The translations under genes and the position numbers were made by a program. The notes below the pieces were generated by a model. That model saw nothing but the letters and a program-made list of their open reading frames with translations. It was not told where the DNA came from and did not search any database. 64,000 nucleotides of DNA from Brucella anthropi ATCC 49188 (GTDB taxonomy: Bacteria > Pseudomonadota > Alphaproteobacteria > Rhizobiales > Rhizobiaceae), in NCBI RefSeq assembly GCF_000017405.1, contig NC_009667.1, positions 1,474,001 to 1,538,000 on the forward strand. The letters run 5' to 3'. Of the stretch, positions 53,687-62,719 are shown one piece after another. The first letter of the stretch is position 1. Every line of letters starts with the position of its first letter.

Positions 53687-54235
53687 ATGAGCATCGATAT
53701 CGGCGGGAGGCTTCGTTATGTGCGCATGCGGCAGAATCTGTCGCAGCGTGAGTTGGCCAAAAGGGCAGGTGTGACCAACTCCACCATCTCCCTTATCGAG
53801 GCCAATCAGTCCAATCCGTCCGTCGGTGCATTGAAGCGCATTCTCGACGGTATTCCTATCGGCATGGCCGAGTTTTTCGCGCTCGAACCGGATGCTCCGC
53901 ACAAGGTATTCTATCAGGCCGAGGAACTGGTGGAAATCGGCAAGGGCCCAATTTCCTATCGGCAGGTGGGAGACCATCTGTTTTCACGCTCTTTACAGAT
54001 GCTGAAGGAGCGTTATGAGCCGGGTTCCGATACGGGAAAAGTGCTTTTGATGCACGAGGGCGAGGAAGGCGGCATCGTCATTTCGGGTCGCATCGAAGTG
54101 ACGGTCGGCAGTGAACGCCGCATTCTGGGGCCGGGTGACGCCTATTACTTTTCCAGCAAGCTGCCGCACCGGTTCCGTTGCGTCGGACCGGTGCCATGCG
54201 AAATCGTCAGCGCCTGCACGCCGCCGAGTTTTTGA
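53687..54235 (+). CDS. XRE-family regulator with cupin domain (PuuR-like)
   Basis: A 182-residue regulator with an N-terminal helix-turn-helix (LRYVRMRQNLSQRELAKRAG, NSTISLIEANQSNPSVG) and a C-terminal cupin barrel (VLLMHEGEEGGIVISGRIEV, LGPGDAYYFSSKLPHRF). PuuR-type proteins control putrescine and amine use, which fits the divergent omega-transaminase. I start at 53687 (MSIDIGGRLR), preceded by GGGGAAG; the upstream ATG at 53627 lies in the promoter area. Confidence 0.87.
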   Translation: MSIDIGGRLRYVRMRQNLSQRELAKRAGVTNSTISLIEANQSNPSVGALKRILDGIPIGMAEFFALEPDAPHKVFYQAEELVEIGKGPISYRQVGDHLFSRSLQMLKERYEPGSDTGKVLLMHEGEEGGIVISGRIEVTVGSERRILGPGDAYYFSSKLPHRFRCVGPVPCEIVSACTPPSF

Positions 54236-54257
54236 ATCGCCTTGAGGAAGGCGATTC
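54234..54257. terminator. Hairpin at the end of the XRE gene
   Basis: GAATCGCCTT-gagg-AAGGCGATTC, a perfect 10-bp stem that starts within the XRE stop codon, between this gene and convergent dadA. There is no T-run on either side, so its action as terminator is uncertain. Confidence 0.45.
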
Positions 54258-54274
54258 AACTTCGTGCAAATAGT

Positions 54275-55525
54275 CTATTCGTAGCGGGAAATACCGAGAT
54301 CGTCGGCCCGGATATCCGGCTTGTTGCCGGAAATAAGGTCGGCGAGCAATTTGCCGGAACCGCACGACATCGTCCAGCCGAGCGTTCCGTGACCGGCATT
54401 TATGAACACGTTGTCGTAGCGCGTTGCACCGATGATCGGCGTGGAATCCGGTGTCATCGGGCGCAGGCCGGACCAGAAGGTTGCCGCTTTCAGATCGCCG
54501 CCGGGGAACAGGTCCGTTACCGACAAATCGAGCGTTGCGCGCCGCGCGGCAGGTAGGTCCGTGGTGAAGCCCGAGACTTCCGCCATACCGCCAACGCGGA
54601 TGCGGTCGCCAAGACGGGTGATCGCAATCTTGTAGCTCTCATCGAGAACGGTCGAAACCGGAGCGCGATCCTCGTCGACAATCGGTGCTGTGATGGAATA
54701 ACCCTTCACCGGATAGATCGGGGCGTTAAGGCCAAGCGATTTGACGAGCGCAGGCGTATAGCTGCCAAGAGCGACGACATAACGGTCGGCGGTCAGGACA
54801 CCCTCGGAGGTCTCGACGCCGGAAACCTTGCCGCCGGACATCAGTAACGACTTGATGTTGACGCCGAAGCGGAATTTTACACCGAGTCCTTCGGCAATCT
54901 TTGCCAGCGCATTGGTGAACTTGAAGCAGTCGCCGGTTTCGTCATGCGGAAGACGCAAGCCACCGACGAACTTGTCCTTCACGCGGGCAAGTGCCGGTTC
55001 TACCTTGGCGCAACCCTCGCGGTCGAGGACTTCGAACGGCACGCCATCCTGACGCAGTACCTCAATATCCTTGCCGATACCGTCGAGCTGGTACTGCTCG
55101 CGGAAAAGCTGGAGCGTGCCCTGCATGCGCTGGTCGTATTCGATGCCGGTTTCCTTGCGCAGATCGACAAGGCAATCGCGCGCATATTCGGCGACGCGCA
55201 CCATGCGGGTCTTGTTGACCTTGTAACGGCTGTCGGTGCAGTTCGCGAGCATCTGCAGGAGCCAGCTATACTGAACCGGATCGCAAGTCGGACGCAAAAC
55301 AAGTGGCGCGTGCTTCTGGAACAGCCATTTCGCGGCCTTGAACGGAATGCCGGGCGCGGCCCAGGGCGACGCGTAACCCGGCGAAACCTGACCGGCATTG
55401 GCAAAGCTCGTTTCCAGTGCGGGGCCTTCTTCGCGGTCGACAACGGTTACCTCGTGACCGAGCTTGGCGAGGTAATAAGCGGTCGTAACGCCAATGACGC
55501 CGCTGCCGAGAATGGTGATCTGCAT
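54275..55525 (-). CDS. dadA: D-amino acid dehydrogenase small subunit
   Basis: A 416-residue FAD enzyme with the N-terminal Rossmann motif [18 protein letters not shown] (residues 3-20) and the C-terminal [20 protein letters not shown] typical of DadA. It oxidises D-alanine (and other D-amino acids) to the 2-oxoacid, passing electrons to the membrane. It is 14 bp downstream of the alanine racemase, the classical dad operon in which L-alanine is first racemised. Confidence 0.93.
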   Translation of the reverse strand: MQITILGSGVIGVTTAYYLAKLGHEVTVVDREEGPALETSFANAGQVSPGYASPWAAPGIPFKAAKWLFQKHAPLVLRPTCDPVQYSWLLQMLANCTDSRYKVNKTRMVRVAEYARDCLVDLRKETGIEYDQRMQGTLQLFREQYQLDGIGKDIEVLRQDGVPFEVLDREGCAKVEPALARVKDKFVGGLRLPHDETGDCFKFTNALAKIAEGLGVKFRFGVNIKSLLMSGGKVSGVETSEGVLTADRYVVALGSYTPALVKSLGLNAPIYPVKGYSITAPIVDEDRAPVSTVLDESYKIAITRLGDRIRVGGMAEVSGFTTDLPAARRATLDLSVTDLFPGGDLKAATFWSGLRPMTPDSTPIIGATRYDNVFINAGHGTLGWTMSCGSGKLLADLISGNKPDIRADDLGISRYE

Positions 55526-55539
55526 GTTCGCCTCTTGTC

Positions 55540-56673
55540 TTATACTTTTATGTCGCTCGCGCCGCTCTCCACGTAGACACGTGCATAACGGTTGCCGAGC
55601 GCAGTCAGAATTTCATAGGGAATAGTGTCGCAATCGCGCGCCACGTCTTCGAGGCGCTGGTGCGGGCCGATCAGCTCCACAAGACTGCCGAGTTTCAGCG
55701 TGCCTTCCGGCAACGCGCTGACGTCGAGCGTGATCGAGTCCATCGACACACGGCCGATGATCGGCAGTCGCGTATCGCCAAAGAAGGCCGCCCCCTTGTT
55801 GCTGAGAGAACGGAACCAGCCATCGGCATATCCCACAGCAATCGTTGCAACCCGCATCGGCCCTTCGGCGATATAGGCGCCGCCATAGCCAACCGCCGCC
55901 CCCTTGTCGATGTCGCGCACCTGAATGACGCGTGCCGAAAGGGTGAGGACAGGAATGATCTCGCTTTTCGGTCCAACGCCATAAAGCGCGACACCGGGGC
56001 GAGCGAGGTCGAAATGATAGGTCTTGTCGAGGAAGCTGCCGCCGGAATTGGCGAAAGCAACCGGCAGTTTTGGCAGGCGCGCAAGCAAGGCGGTCATATT
56101 GGCAAGCTGACGGGCATTTGCCGCATTTTCCGGTTCGTCACCGCTGGCCAGGTGGCTGATGACAAACTTGATGTCAATGGCATCCAGAAGCGTGGCGTTC
56201 TCAAGAAAGCGTTCAAATTCCTTCGGCGACAGGCCGAGACGCGACATGCCGGTATCGAGCTGCAGCAGGGCGGGCAGCTTCTTGCCCTGTCTGGTGGCGA
56301 GTGCCGCCCAGTTTTCAATCTGTTCCAGCGAGTTGAGAACTGGCAGAATGCCTTCGCGGGCGCAGGCTTCTTCCGTCCCCGGTTGAAGACCGTTCAAAAC
56401 GTAGAGCGTCGCATCGGGCTGGATAAACGGCTTCAGCGCAATGGCTTCGCCGAGATGGGCGACGAAGAAGTCACGGCAACCGGCATCGTAAAAAGCTGGC
56501 GCAACACGACTGGCGCCGAGCCCGTAGGCATCTGCCTTCACAACGGCAGCAGCGCGGGTGGGTGCGATATGACGGGCAATGGCCGAATAATTGTGACGCA
56601 GCGCCGACAAGTCGATGGTCAATACGCCACCGGCGGCAAGATCGCGCTCATCCTGTGAAAATTGCATCGACAT
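55540..56673 (-). CDS. dadX: Alanine racemase (catabolic)
   Basis: A 377-residue PLP alanine racemase. The PLP lysine is Lys46 in [11 protein letters not shown], and the second-site tyrosine lies in [11 protein letters not shown]. Its pairing with dadA and a divergent Lrp-type gene marks it as the catabolic (DadX/DadB) form. I choose the start at 56673 ([10 protein letters not shown]); in-frame ATGs up to 56709 exist and the ribosome site is not sharp. The region after residue 250 ([20 protein letters not shown]) is short compared with forms I recall that carry an insert there. Confidence 0.9.
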   Translation of the reverse strand: MSMQFSQDERDLAAGGVLTIDLSALRHNYSAIARHIAPTRAAAVVKADAYGLGASRVAPAFYDAGCRDFFVAHLGEAIALKPFIQPDATLYVLNGLQPGTEEACAREGILPVLNSLEQIENWAALATRQGKKLPALLQLDTGMSRLGLSPKEFERFLENATLLDAIDIKFVISHLASGDEPENAANARQLANMTALLARLPKLPVAFANSGGSFLDKTYHFDLARPGVALYGVGPKSEIIPVLTLSARVIQVRDIDKGAAVGYGGAYIAEGPMRVATIAVGYADGWFRSLSNKGAAFFGDTRLPIIGRVSMDSITLDVSALPEGTLKLGSLVELIGPHQRLEDVARDCDTIPYEILTALGNRYARVYVESGASDIKV

Positions 56674-56828
56674 CTCAACCATTTGCACGGTTCTTTCCAA
56701 ACTGCTCACTACGTTACGAGAACGCCTGGAAGGTCATTGTCGATATGGATCGTCTGCCACCCAAAGCATATAAGCCTCGGTTGAGAAACCTTGTGACTCC
56801 TCACTCCCAGAGCTTGCTCGCATATTAG

Positions 56829-56882
56829 TCGAAGACTATTCGAATGTTTTTGCTATTTATCGCATATTATGCGAATTTTCGC
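56829..56882. promoter_or_regulatory. Candidate DadR (Lrp-type) operator array
   Basis: Three perfect inverted repeats in a row in the 250-bp divergent gap: TCGAA-gacta-TTCGA (56829-56843), CGCATA-t-TATGCG (56861-56873) and GCGAA-tt-TTCGC (56871-56882). The last two share bases. AT-rich, phased inverted repeats are expected for an Lrp-family octamer wrapping DNA. Confidence 0.55.
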
Positions 56883-56923
56883 ACATCTTGCGCATATTTT
56901 AGCTCCAGAGTTGAAGATTATTC

Positions 56924-57391
56924 ATGCCAACGCTCGACGGTATCGACCGCAATATCATCCGCTGCCTGCGCCGTGACGGGCGCATGACCAACAGCCATCT
57001 CGCCAGCGAAGTAGGACTTTCGCAGTCCGCCTGTCTGCGGCGGGTGCAAATATTGGAAGAAAGCGGCGTTATCCGTGGCTATACGGCCATCGTCGGTTCA
57101 TCCGACGGCGATGAGCGGCTCGTCGCTATCGTACGCATTACGCTTGACCGCCAGACCGAGGAGTTTCTGAATCGTTTCGAGGAAGCGGTGCGGCGGCACC
57201 CCGAAGTTCAGGAATGTTATCTCATGACAGGCGACGCGGATTACATTTTGCGCGTCGAAGCCGAAAACGCTGCGGCTTATGAGATCATTCACAAGGAAAT
57301 CCTGTCGCGATTGCCCGGTGTCGCGCGCATCCATTCCAGTTTCGCAATCCGCACGGTGCTTCTGTCAAAGGCACCGACTTCACGCGGCTGA
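56924..57391 (+). CDS. Lrp/AsnC-family regulator of the dad operon
   Basis: A 155-residue Lrp-type regulator: helix-turn-helix (LDGIDRNIIRCLRRDGRMTN, GLSQSACLRRVQILEESGVI) at residues 4-60 and RAM domain to residue 145 with VQECYLMTGDADYILRVEAE. It is divergent from alr-dadA with an operator array between, so it is the likely DadR-type regulator, sensing L-alanine. A strong terminator follows directly. Confidence 0.88.
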   Translation: MPTLDGIDRNIIRCLRRDGRMTNSHLASEVGLSQSACLRRVQILEESGVIRGYTAIVGSSDGDERLVAIVRITLDRQTEEFLNRFEEAVRRHPEVQECYLMTGDADYILRVEAENAAAYEIIHKEILSRLPGVARIHSSFAIRTVLLSKAPTSRG

Positions 57392-57395
57392 AATG

Positions 57396-57423
57396 AAAAA
57401 AGCCCGGCACTGACCGGGCTTTC
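57396..57423. terminator. Bidirectional rho-independent terminator
   Basis: AGCCCGG-cactga-CCGGGCT with A6 before and T3-C-T after. It separates the dadR-like gene from the convergent outer-membrane protein gene (stop at 57444). Confidence 0.8.
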
Positions 57424-57443
57424 TATCCGAAAGGTCACTCTCT

Positions 57444-58301
57444 TTAACGGAATTCGTAGCGAAGACCGGCGCGGATCGTGTGCATGTTGAAGCCATTGTC
57501 TTTGGCCTGCGTTCCCGTGGCGCCCGGTCCTTCGGCATTGCCGTAAGGGTTGGTGCTGCGATCGGCTGCGTCAAAACCGTAGGCTTTGCCACCATTGATA
57601 CGCATATAGCGGTAACCGACATCAAGCTTGAGCTGCTCGGTCAGATCGTAGCTGACACCGGCCATGAGAGCCATTGCGAAGCGCCAGCTGTCGAGGCCGT
57701 CCTTTTCGCTGGAATAGGTGCAGCCTGCGCAGACTTCGTGGGTTTTCCAGTCGTCATATTGCACATAGGCGGCGCCAAGACCTGCGCCGAGATAAGGCGT
57801 CACAGGTCCCACACGCGGCAGGTCGACATAGGCGTTGGCCATGGCCGTCCAGATATTGGCTGTCGAGGAATCCTCGTAGTTGCAGTTGTCCTCGACCGGA
57901 TTGAAGCCCTTGGCAGATTTCACATAGCTTGGGCAGGCGGTGCGGCCGTTTATGCCTGCACGGAAGAAGTCGAGCGTTGCGTCGGCGCGGAACATGTCGG
58001 TGAAGCGGTAACCGACACCCACGCCGTAAGTTGCGCCTGCCTTGAGGTCGAAATCATCGTAGCGCAGCGTGTCGTCAATGCCGCGATAGGGCGGATCGAA
58101 CTGGTTCCAGAAGCTCCAGTCGCCATCTGTGCTGGATTTGAAATTGTAACCGAGATCGCCACGAATATACCAGCCGGACGAATTAACCGGTTCCGGCATG
58201 GGTTCAATAACAGGGTCTGCAATTATGTCGGCGGCAAACGCCGCTCCTGATCCCGCCATCAGACTGATAGCCACGATGGCAATGGCGGAAGTGCACTTCA
58301 T
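57444..58301 (-). CDS. Omp25/Omp31-like outer-membrane beta-barrel protein
   Basis: A 285-residue outer-membrane protein. The signal peptide MKCTSAIAIVAISLMAGSG ends at AFA, then the mature protein shows alternating beta strands such as GWYIRGDLGYNFK, GVGVGYRFTDMFRADATLDF and a C-terminal strand ending in RAGLRYEFR with terminal Phe-Arg, like the Phe-type barrels of the OmpA/Omp31 superfamily. The loop NGRTACPSYVKSAKGFNPVE holds cysteines likely disulfide-bonded. It is read left from its own leader with a hairpin at 58326-58346. The exact role (porin or structural) is not shown by sequence. The start at 58301 follows GGAGTGGGAACC. Confidence 0.82.
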   Translation of the reverse strand: MKCTSAIAIVAISLMAGSGAAFAADIIADPVIEPMPEPVNSSGWYIRGDLGYNFKSSTDGDWSFWNQFDPPYRGIDDTLRYDDFDLKAGATYGVGVGYRFTDMFRADATLDFFRAGINGRTACPSYVKSAKGFNPVEDNCNYEDSSTANIWTAMANAYVDLPRVGPVTPYLGAGLGAAYVQYDDWKTHEVCAGCTYSSEKDGLDSWRFAMALMAGVSYDLTEQLKLDVGYRYMRINGGKAYGFDAADRSTNPYGNAEGPGATGTQAKDNGFNMHTIRAGLRYEFR

Positions 58302-58325
58302 CGGTTCCCACTCCAAATCCGAACA

Positions 58326-58346
58326 GAAAAACGGCTCACAAGCCGT
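58326..58346 (-). terminator. Leader hairpin with T-run (possible attenuator) upstream of the omp gene
   Basis: On the minus strand ACGGCT-tgtg-AGCCGT followed by T5, 25 bp before the omp start codon. It has the form of an intrinsic terminator but lies in the leader, so it could control read-through into the gene. Confidence 0.5.
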
Positions 58347-58465
58347 ACTGCCGGATATGGTAAAGAGATATGTTTAACACTTGGTTATTTTTAAGTAACC
58401 TTGCGGTGCATCAGTCGCTGGTACTCGCGTGTGACGCGATATTATGTAAGCAATTTCTAAAGTAT

Positions 58466-58490
58466 AGGAGCCGACGCGAGGCCGGCTCCT
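58466..58490 (-). terminator. Hairpin after lldD
   Basis: On the minus strand AGGAGCCG-N9-CGGCTCCT (8-bp stem), just past the lldD stop at 58498, followed by ATACTTTAG. A moderate terminator for lldD. Confidence 0.65.
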
Positions 58491-58497
58491 GTCGTTA

Positions 58498-59643
58498 TCA
58501 GAAGTTTATCGAATGGATGATCGACTTGTCGATATCGTTGATATCCCGCTTGCCGCAGAGCGCCATCGTGATATCCAGTTCCTTGCGGATGATGTCGAGC
58601 GCCAGCGTTACGCCGTCCTGGCCCATGGCGCCGAGGCCATAGAGGAACGGGCGACCGATATACACGCCCTGAGCGCCAAGTGCGCGGGCCTTGAGCACAT
58701 CCTGGCCGGAGCGGATGCCGCCATCGACATGCACTTCGATCTTGTCGCCAACGGCATCAACGATCGGCTGCAGCATGGATATCGAGGACGGTGCGCCATC
58801 CAGCTGACGTCCGCCATGGTTCGACACGATGATCGCATCGGCACCTGATTTGGCTGCCATCTTGGCATCTTCCACATCGAGAATGCCTTTAAGGATCAGC
58901 TTGCCGCCCCATTGTTCCTTGATCCAGGCAACGTCGTTCCAGTTGAGCTGCGGATCGAACTGTTCAGCCGTCCACGAGGAGAGCGAAGAAAGGTCGGTAA
59001 CATTCTTGGCGTGACCGGCAATGTTGCGGAACGTGCGGCGCTGCGTGCCCATCATGCCCAGGCACCAGCCGGGGCGGGTCGCCATCTGCCAGATATGCTT
59101 CGGGGTGAATTTCGGCGGAGCGGAAAGGCCGTTGCGGATATCCTTGTGCCGCTGGCCGAGAATCTGGAGATCGAGGGTAAGCACAAGAGCCGAACAGCCT
59201 GCCGCCTTAGCGCGACCGATCAGGTTCTTCACGAAATCGCGGTCCTTCATCACGTATAGCTGGAACCAGAACGGCTTCTTTGTCACCGAAGCGACGTCTT
59301 CGATGGAACAGATGCTCATGGTCGAAAGGGTGAAGGGAACGCCAAAGGCTTCGGCAGCCTGTGCTGCCAGCATTTCACCGTCCGCGTGCTGCATGCCCGT
59401 CAGGCCGGTCGGCGCAAGAGCCACCGGCATGGACACTTTCTCGCCGATCATCGTCGTTTCCAGCGAACGGTTCGTCATGTCGACGAGAATGCGCTGGCGC
59501 AGCTTGATCTTCTTGAAGTCGTCTTCATTTGAGCGATAGGTCGACTCGGTCCATGCGCCAGAATCCGCGTAATCAAAGAACATCTTGGGGACGCGGCGCT
59601 GGGCAAGCCGCTTCAGATCGGCGATTTCAACGATGTTGGGCAT
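58498..59643 (-). CDS. lldD: L-lactate dehydrogenase (FMN, LldD-type)
   Basis: A 381-residue member of the FMN alpha-hydroxy acid oxidase family. The catalytic His276 and Arg279 are in SNHGGRQLDGAPSS, which is the family signature, and ALAPTGLTGMQHADGE is at the flavin site. It oxidises L-lactate to pyruvate and feeds electrons to the respiratory chain at the membrane. The start at 59643 is preceded by AAGGGGTGGG. No lldP permease or regulator is adjacent; the divergent gene is a molybdopterin oxidoreductase. Confidence 0.9.
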   Translation of the reverse strand: MPNIVEIADLKRLAQRRVPKMFFDYADSGAWTESTYRSNEDDFKKIKLRQRILVDMTNRSLETTMIGEKVSMPVALAPTGLTGMQHADGEMLAAQAAEAFGVPFTLSTMSICSIEDVASVTKKPFWFQLYVMKDRDFVKNLIGRAKAAGCSALVLTLDLQILGQRHKDIRNGLSAPPKFTPKHIWQMATRPGWCLGMMGTQRRTFRNIAGHAKNVTDLSSLSSWTAEQFDPQLNWNDVAWIKEQWGGKLILKGILDVEDAKMAAKSGADAIIVSNHGGRQLDGAPSSISMLQPIVDAVGDKIEVHVDGGIRSGQDVLKARALGAQGVYIGRPFLYGLGAMGQDGVTLALDIIRKELDITMALCGKRDINDIDKSIIHSINF

Positions 59644-59846
59644 CTATCCCACCCCTTGTGGTAATTTTTCTTGACCAATCGCATGACGGATCGCGCGGCC
59701 GAAATCAAGTACGAACAAGTATCGAATAACAATTGCCTCGCGGTTAATTGAAGGACCGTGTAATTCCACTTATGATATTGGCACCCGCCCAAGGCATCTT
59801 TGCCACTCGAAGAAGGCGGTCCCGCAACTGGGTTAGAGGGTAACGG

Positions 59847-62159
59847 ATGAGCAAGGCCACCAAAACCGGTTTCATCGGCAAGCGATCCGCTGCAGCGGGT
59901 GGATGGGGTGCATTGAAAAGCTGCGGCAAGCAATTGCTTGCAAGTGGCGCTCCTCTTTCCGGCGCGCGCACGCTTCTCAAGGCGAACCAGCCGGACGGTT
60001 TCGATTGCCCCGGTTGTGCCTGGGGTGATCCGGAACATGGCTCATCTTTTGAATTTTGCGAAAACGGTGTGAAGGCTGTCGCCTGGGAGGCGACCGACCG
60101 GCGCACGACACCTGCCTTTTTTCGGGAGCATACGGTTTCGCAGCTGCGCAACTGGACGGATTTCGATCTGGAGAATACCGGGCGCCTGACCCATCCGATG
60201 CGGTACAATGCTTCGACCGATCAGTATGAAGCCATCGAATGGGATGAGGCGTTCAGGACTATCGGGGACATTCTCAAGAGTTTCGACAGCCCAAACCGGG
60301 TTGAGTTCTATACGTCGGGCCGTGCCTCGAACGAGGCTGCGTTTCTGTATCAGTTGTTCGTACGCGCTTATGGGACCAATAATTTCCCCGACTGCTCAAA
60401 CATGTGCCACGAGGCTAGCGGCGTTGCACTGAAACAGTCGGTTGGCGTCGGCAAGGGGACCGTCCTGCTGGAAGATTTCGAAATGGCCGATGCCATTTTC
60501 GTGGTCGGTCAGAATCCGGGCACCAACCATCCCCGCATGCTGGGTGATCTGCGTCGTGCTGCCGAGCGCGGTGCGCGCATTGTCGTTTTCAATCCGATCC
60601 GCGAACGCGGGCTGGAGCGTTTTGCCGATCCGCAGAACAAGCTTGAAATGCTGCATGGCGGCAGCGAAGCCATAGCGAGCGACTATTTCCAGCCGCGTCT
60701 TGGCGGTGATCTTGCCGCTTTCCGCGGTATGGCCAAGGCGGTTTTCGCAGCGGATGATGCCGCACTCGCCGCAGGCAAGCCATCAATCCTCGACCGGGAA
60801 TTTCTCAGCACACATACAGCGGAACTGGAAGCCTATCGCGCTGCGGTGGACAGCACGTCGTGGGAAGAAATCGAGGATCAATCGGGACTTCTCCGGCAAT
60901 CGCTCGAGCGTGCGGCAAAGATCTATATGGAATCGGAACGGGTCATCTGCACCTGGGCGATGGGCATCACCCAGCATCGTCATTCGGTGATCACGATCCG
61001 CGAAATCACCAATTTCATGCTGCTGCGCGGCAATATTGGCAGGCCCGGTGCCGGCCTCTGTCCGGTGCGCGGTCATTCCAACGTGCAGGGTGATCGCACC
61101 GTCGGCATCAACGAACGGCCTCCAGTCGCATTTCTTGATGCGCTGGAAAAGGAATTTGGCTTCAATGTTCCGCGTGAGCCGGGACACAACGTTCTGGGTG
61201 CCATAGGTGCCATGCTCGACGGGTCGGCTCAGGCATTTATCGGTCTCGGCGGCAATTTCGCCCGGGCCACTCCGGATAGTCCGCTGATTTCTAAAGCGCT
61301 TTCCGGCCAGCGCCTGACGGTTCATGTCGCAACCAAGCTCAACCATTCGCATCTGGTGCCGGGGCAGGAATCTTTCATCCTGCCTTGCCTTGGCCGCACC
61401 GAGATCGACCTCAATTCCAGAGGTGTGGCCCAGATCGTGACAGTCGAAGATTCCATGAGCATGGTGCACGGTTCGGGCGGCATCAATGCGCCTGCTTCAT
61501 CACATCTTCGTTCGGAAGTGGCGATCATTGCGGGTATGGCGCAGGCGACGCTTGGGGCAAATCCGGTCAACTGGCTGGAGCTTGCCGACGACTATGATCT
61601 TATCCGCAACCATATCGCCCGTGTGTTGCCGGACTTCTACGATTTCAATGCTCGTGTACGGGTTCCGCGTGGCTTCCATTTGCGCAATTCTGCCCGTGAG
61701 CTGGAATGGAATACGACAAAGGGCAAGGCGACATTCTGGACCGGCGCCCTTCCGGAAGCTGTCGAGCATCAGCAGGCACGCGGCACGCCGGGGCGTTATG
61801 TGCTGCAGACCTTCCGCAGCCACGACCAGTACAACACCACCATTTATGGCATGGATGACCGCTATCGCGGTGTCTATGGCGAACGACAGGTCGTCTTCAT
61901 GAATGAAGCTGACATGGCGGATATCGGTGTCGAGGCCGGTGACCGGGCTGATATTGTTGGCGAATTCGATGATGGTGTGGAGCGTATCGCGCGCGATTTC
62001 CGCTTCGTGCCCTATGACATCCCGCGCGGTTGTATTGCGGGCTACTATCCGGAAATGAACGTGCTGGTGCCGCTCGCCAGTTCTGGTGATGAAAGCTACA
62101 CGCCCACATCGAAATCGGTGATCGTTTCGTTCCGCCCCCTTAAATCGGCAGCTGCATGA
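59847..62159 (+). CDS. FdhF/YdeP-family molybdopterin oxidoreductase
   Basis: A 770-residue protein of the formate-dehydrogenase-like molybdopterin group, of the YdeP type. CPGCAWGDP near residue 54 gives the N-terminal cysteine pair, and PDCSNMCHEASG, ADAIFVVGQNPGTNHPRML and GHSNVQGDRTVGI are the family landmarks; the C-terminal domain is the molydopterin-dinucleotide-binding fold. YdeP in E. coli is linked to acid resistance; the real substrate is unknown. The stop overlaps the next gene by 4 nt. The start at 59847 follows GAGGGTAAC. Confidence 0.85.
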   Translation: MSKATKTGFIGKRSAAAGGWGALKSCGKQLLASGAPLSGARTLLKANQPDGFDCPGCAWGDPEHGSSFEFCENGVKAVAWEATDRRTTPAFFREHTVSQLRNWTDFDLENTGRLTHPMRYNASTDQYEAIEWDEAFRTIGDILKSFDSPNRVEFYTSGRASNEAAFLYQLFVRAYGTNNFPDCSNMCHEASGVALKQSVGVGKGTVLLEDFEMADAIFVVGQNPGTNHPRMLGDLRRAAERGARIVVFNPIRERGLERFADPQNKLEMLHGGSEAIASDYFQPRLGGDLAAFRGMAKAVFAADDAALAAGKPSILDREFLSTHTAELEAYRAAVDSTSWEEIEDQSGLLRQSLERAAKIYMESERVICTWAMGITQHRHSVITIREITNFMLLRGNIGRPGAGLCPVRGHSNVQGDRTVGINERPPVAFLDALEKEFGFNVPREPGHNVLGAIGAMLDGSAQAFIGLGGNFARATPDSPLISKALSGQRLTVHVATKLNHSHLVPGQESFILPCLGRTEIDLNSRGVAQIVTVEDSMSMVHGSGGINAPASSHLRSEVAIIAGMAQATLGANPVNWLELADDYDLIRNHIARVLPDFYDFNARVRVPRGFHLRNSARELEWNTTKGKATFWTGALPEAVEHQQARGTPGRYVLQTFRSHDQYNTTIYGMDDRYRGVYGERQVVFMNEADMADIGVEAGDRADIVGEFDDGVERIARDFRFVPYDIPRGCIAGYYPEMNVLVPLASSGDESYTPTSKSVIVSFRPLKSAAA

Positions 62160-62455
62160 TGGATGAGGGCGAAGTGGAATATATGGCGTTCGTCGATGCT
62201 TTGATGACGGCGTCCAGCAATTTGACCGGGCTTGGTGCCGGGATCATCGCCGCGCTGGCGCTGGATATCGCGTCGGATAGCCGAACTTTTGCGCGTTCGC
62301 TGGGGATCGCTCATGCGCTTGTGCTCCGGGAAATTTCAGTGCTCGGGCAGGACCACGGTTATGTGCGGATCAAACAGCGCGATCCGCGCACGCAACGCAC
62401 ACGTTACGAATTGAACGTTGCCGGTAAAAGGCTTGTCGAGGAGGCAACGAGTTAG
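62156..62455 (+). CDS. Small winged-helix-like protein coupled to the molybdopterin oxidoreductase
   Basis: A 99-residue protein that overlaps the preceding stop by 4 nt (ATGA). Residues 30-95 look like a winged helix: LDIASDSRTFARSLGIAHAL as helix-turn-helix, VLGQDHGYVRIKQRDPRTQR as the wing and YELNVAGKRLVEEA as the last helix, similar to MarR-type proteins. There is no cysteine or cofactor motif. It may regulate the locus or act as a small accessory to the enzyme; I do not recognise a named family. Confidence 0.65.
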   Translation: MMDEGEVEYMAFVDALMTASSNLTGLGAGIIAALALDIASDSRTFARSLGIAHALVLREISVLGQDHGYVRIKQRDPRTQRTRYELNVAGKRLVEEATS

Positions 62456-62632
62456 CCGCCGCCGATATTCTTGAAATTCAACACAACTATATATTTCTAT
62501 TTATAAATTCTCTGATCGAAGGCAATGCCTGCCGATTGCTCCTGAGTAAGTGTTTTCGAAAAGACTTTAATAGCGATAACTATGATTCATCATCTTTTAC
62601 AACGCCGCTTTTCTCTGCAAAGCTTTAGTTGC

Positions 62633-62661
62633 ATTCTCAACAGAACCAAACCAGTGAGAAT
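62633..62661. promoter_or_regulatory. Inverted repeat upstream of the efflux adaptor genes
   Basis: ATTCTCA (62633-62639) / TGAGAAT (62655-62661), perfect 7-bp arms with a 15-nt spacer, about 60 bp before the adaptor start, in a 264-bp AT-rich gap. A regulator gene is not in view. Confidence 0.4.
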
Positions 62662-62719
62662 CGTGTAAATGGCAGCAAAACCATTCATTTACAGCGTGCA
62701 GAATGGGTGGAGGCGCGTT

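Noticed and set aside
59706..59727. Direct repeat AAGTACGAAC/AAGTATCGAA in the lldD-ydeP gap as a regulator site
   Set aside because: The two halves differ at several positions and no lactate regulator gene is adjacent; evidence is too thin to list.
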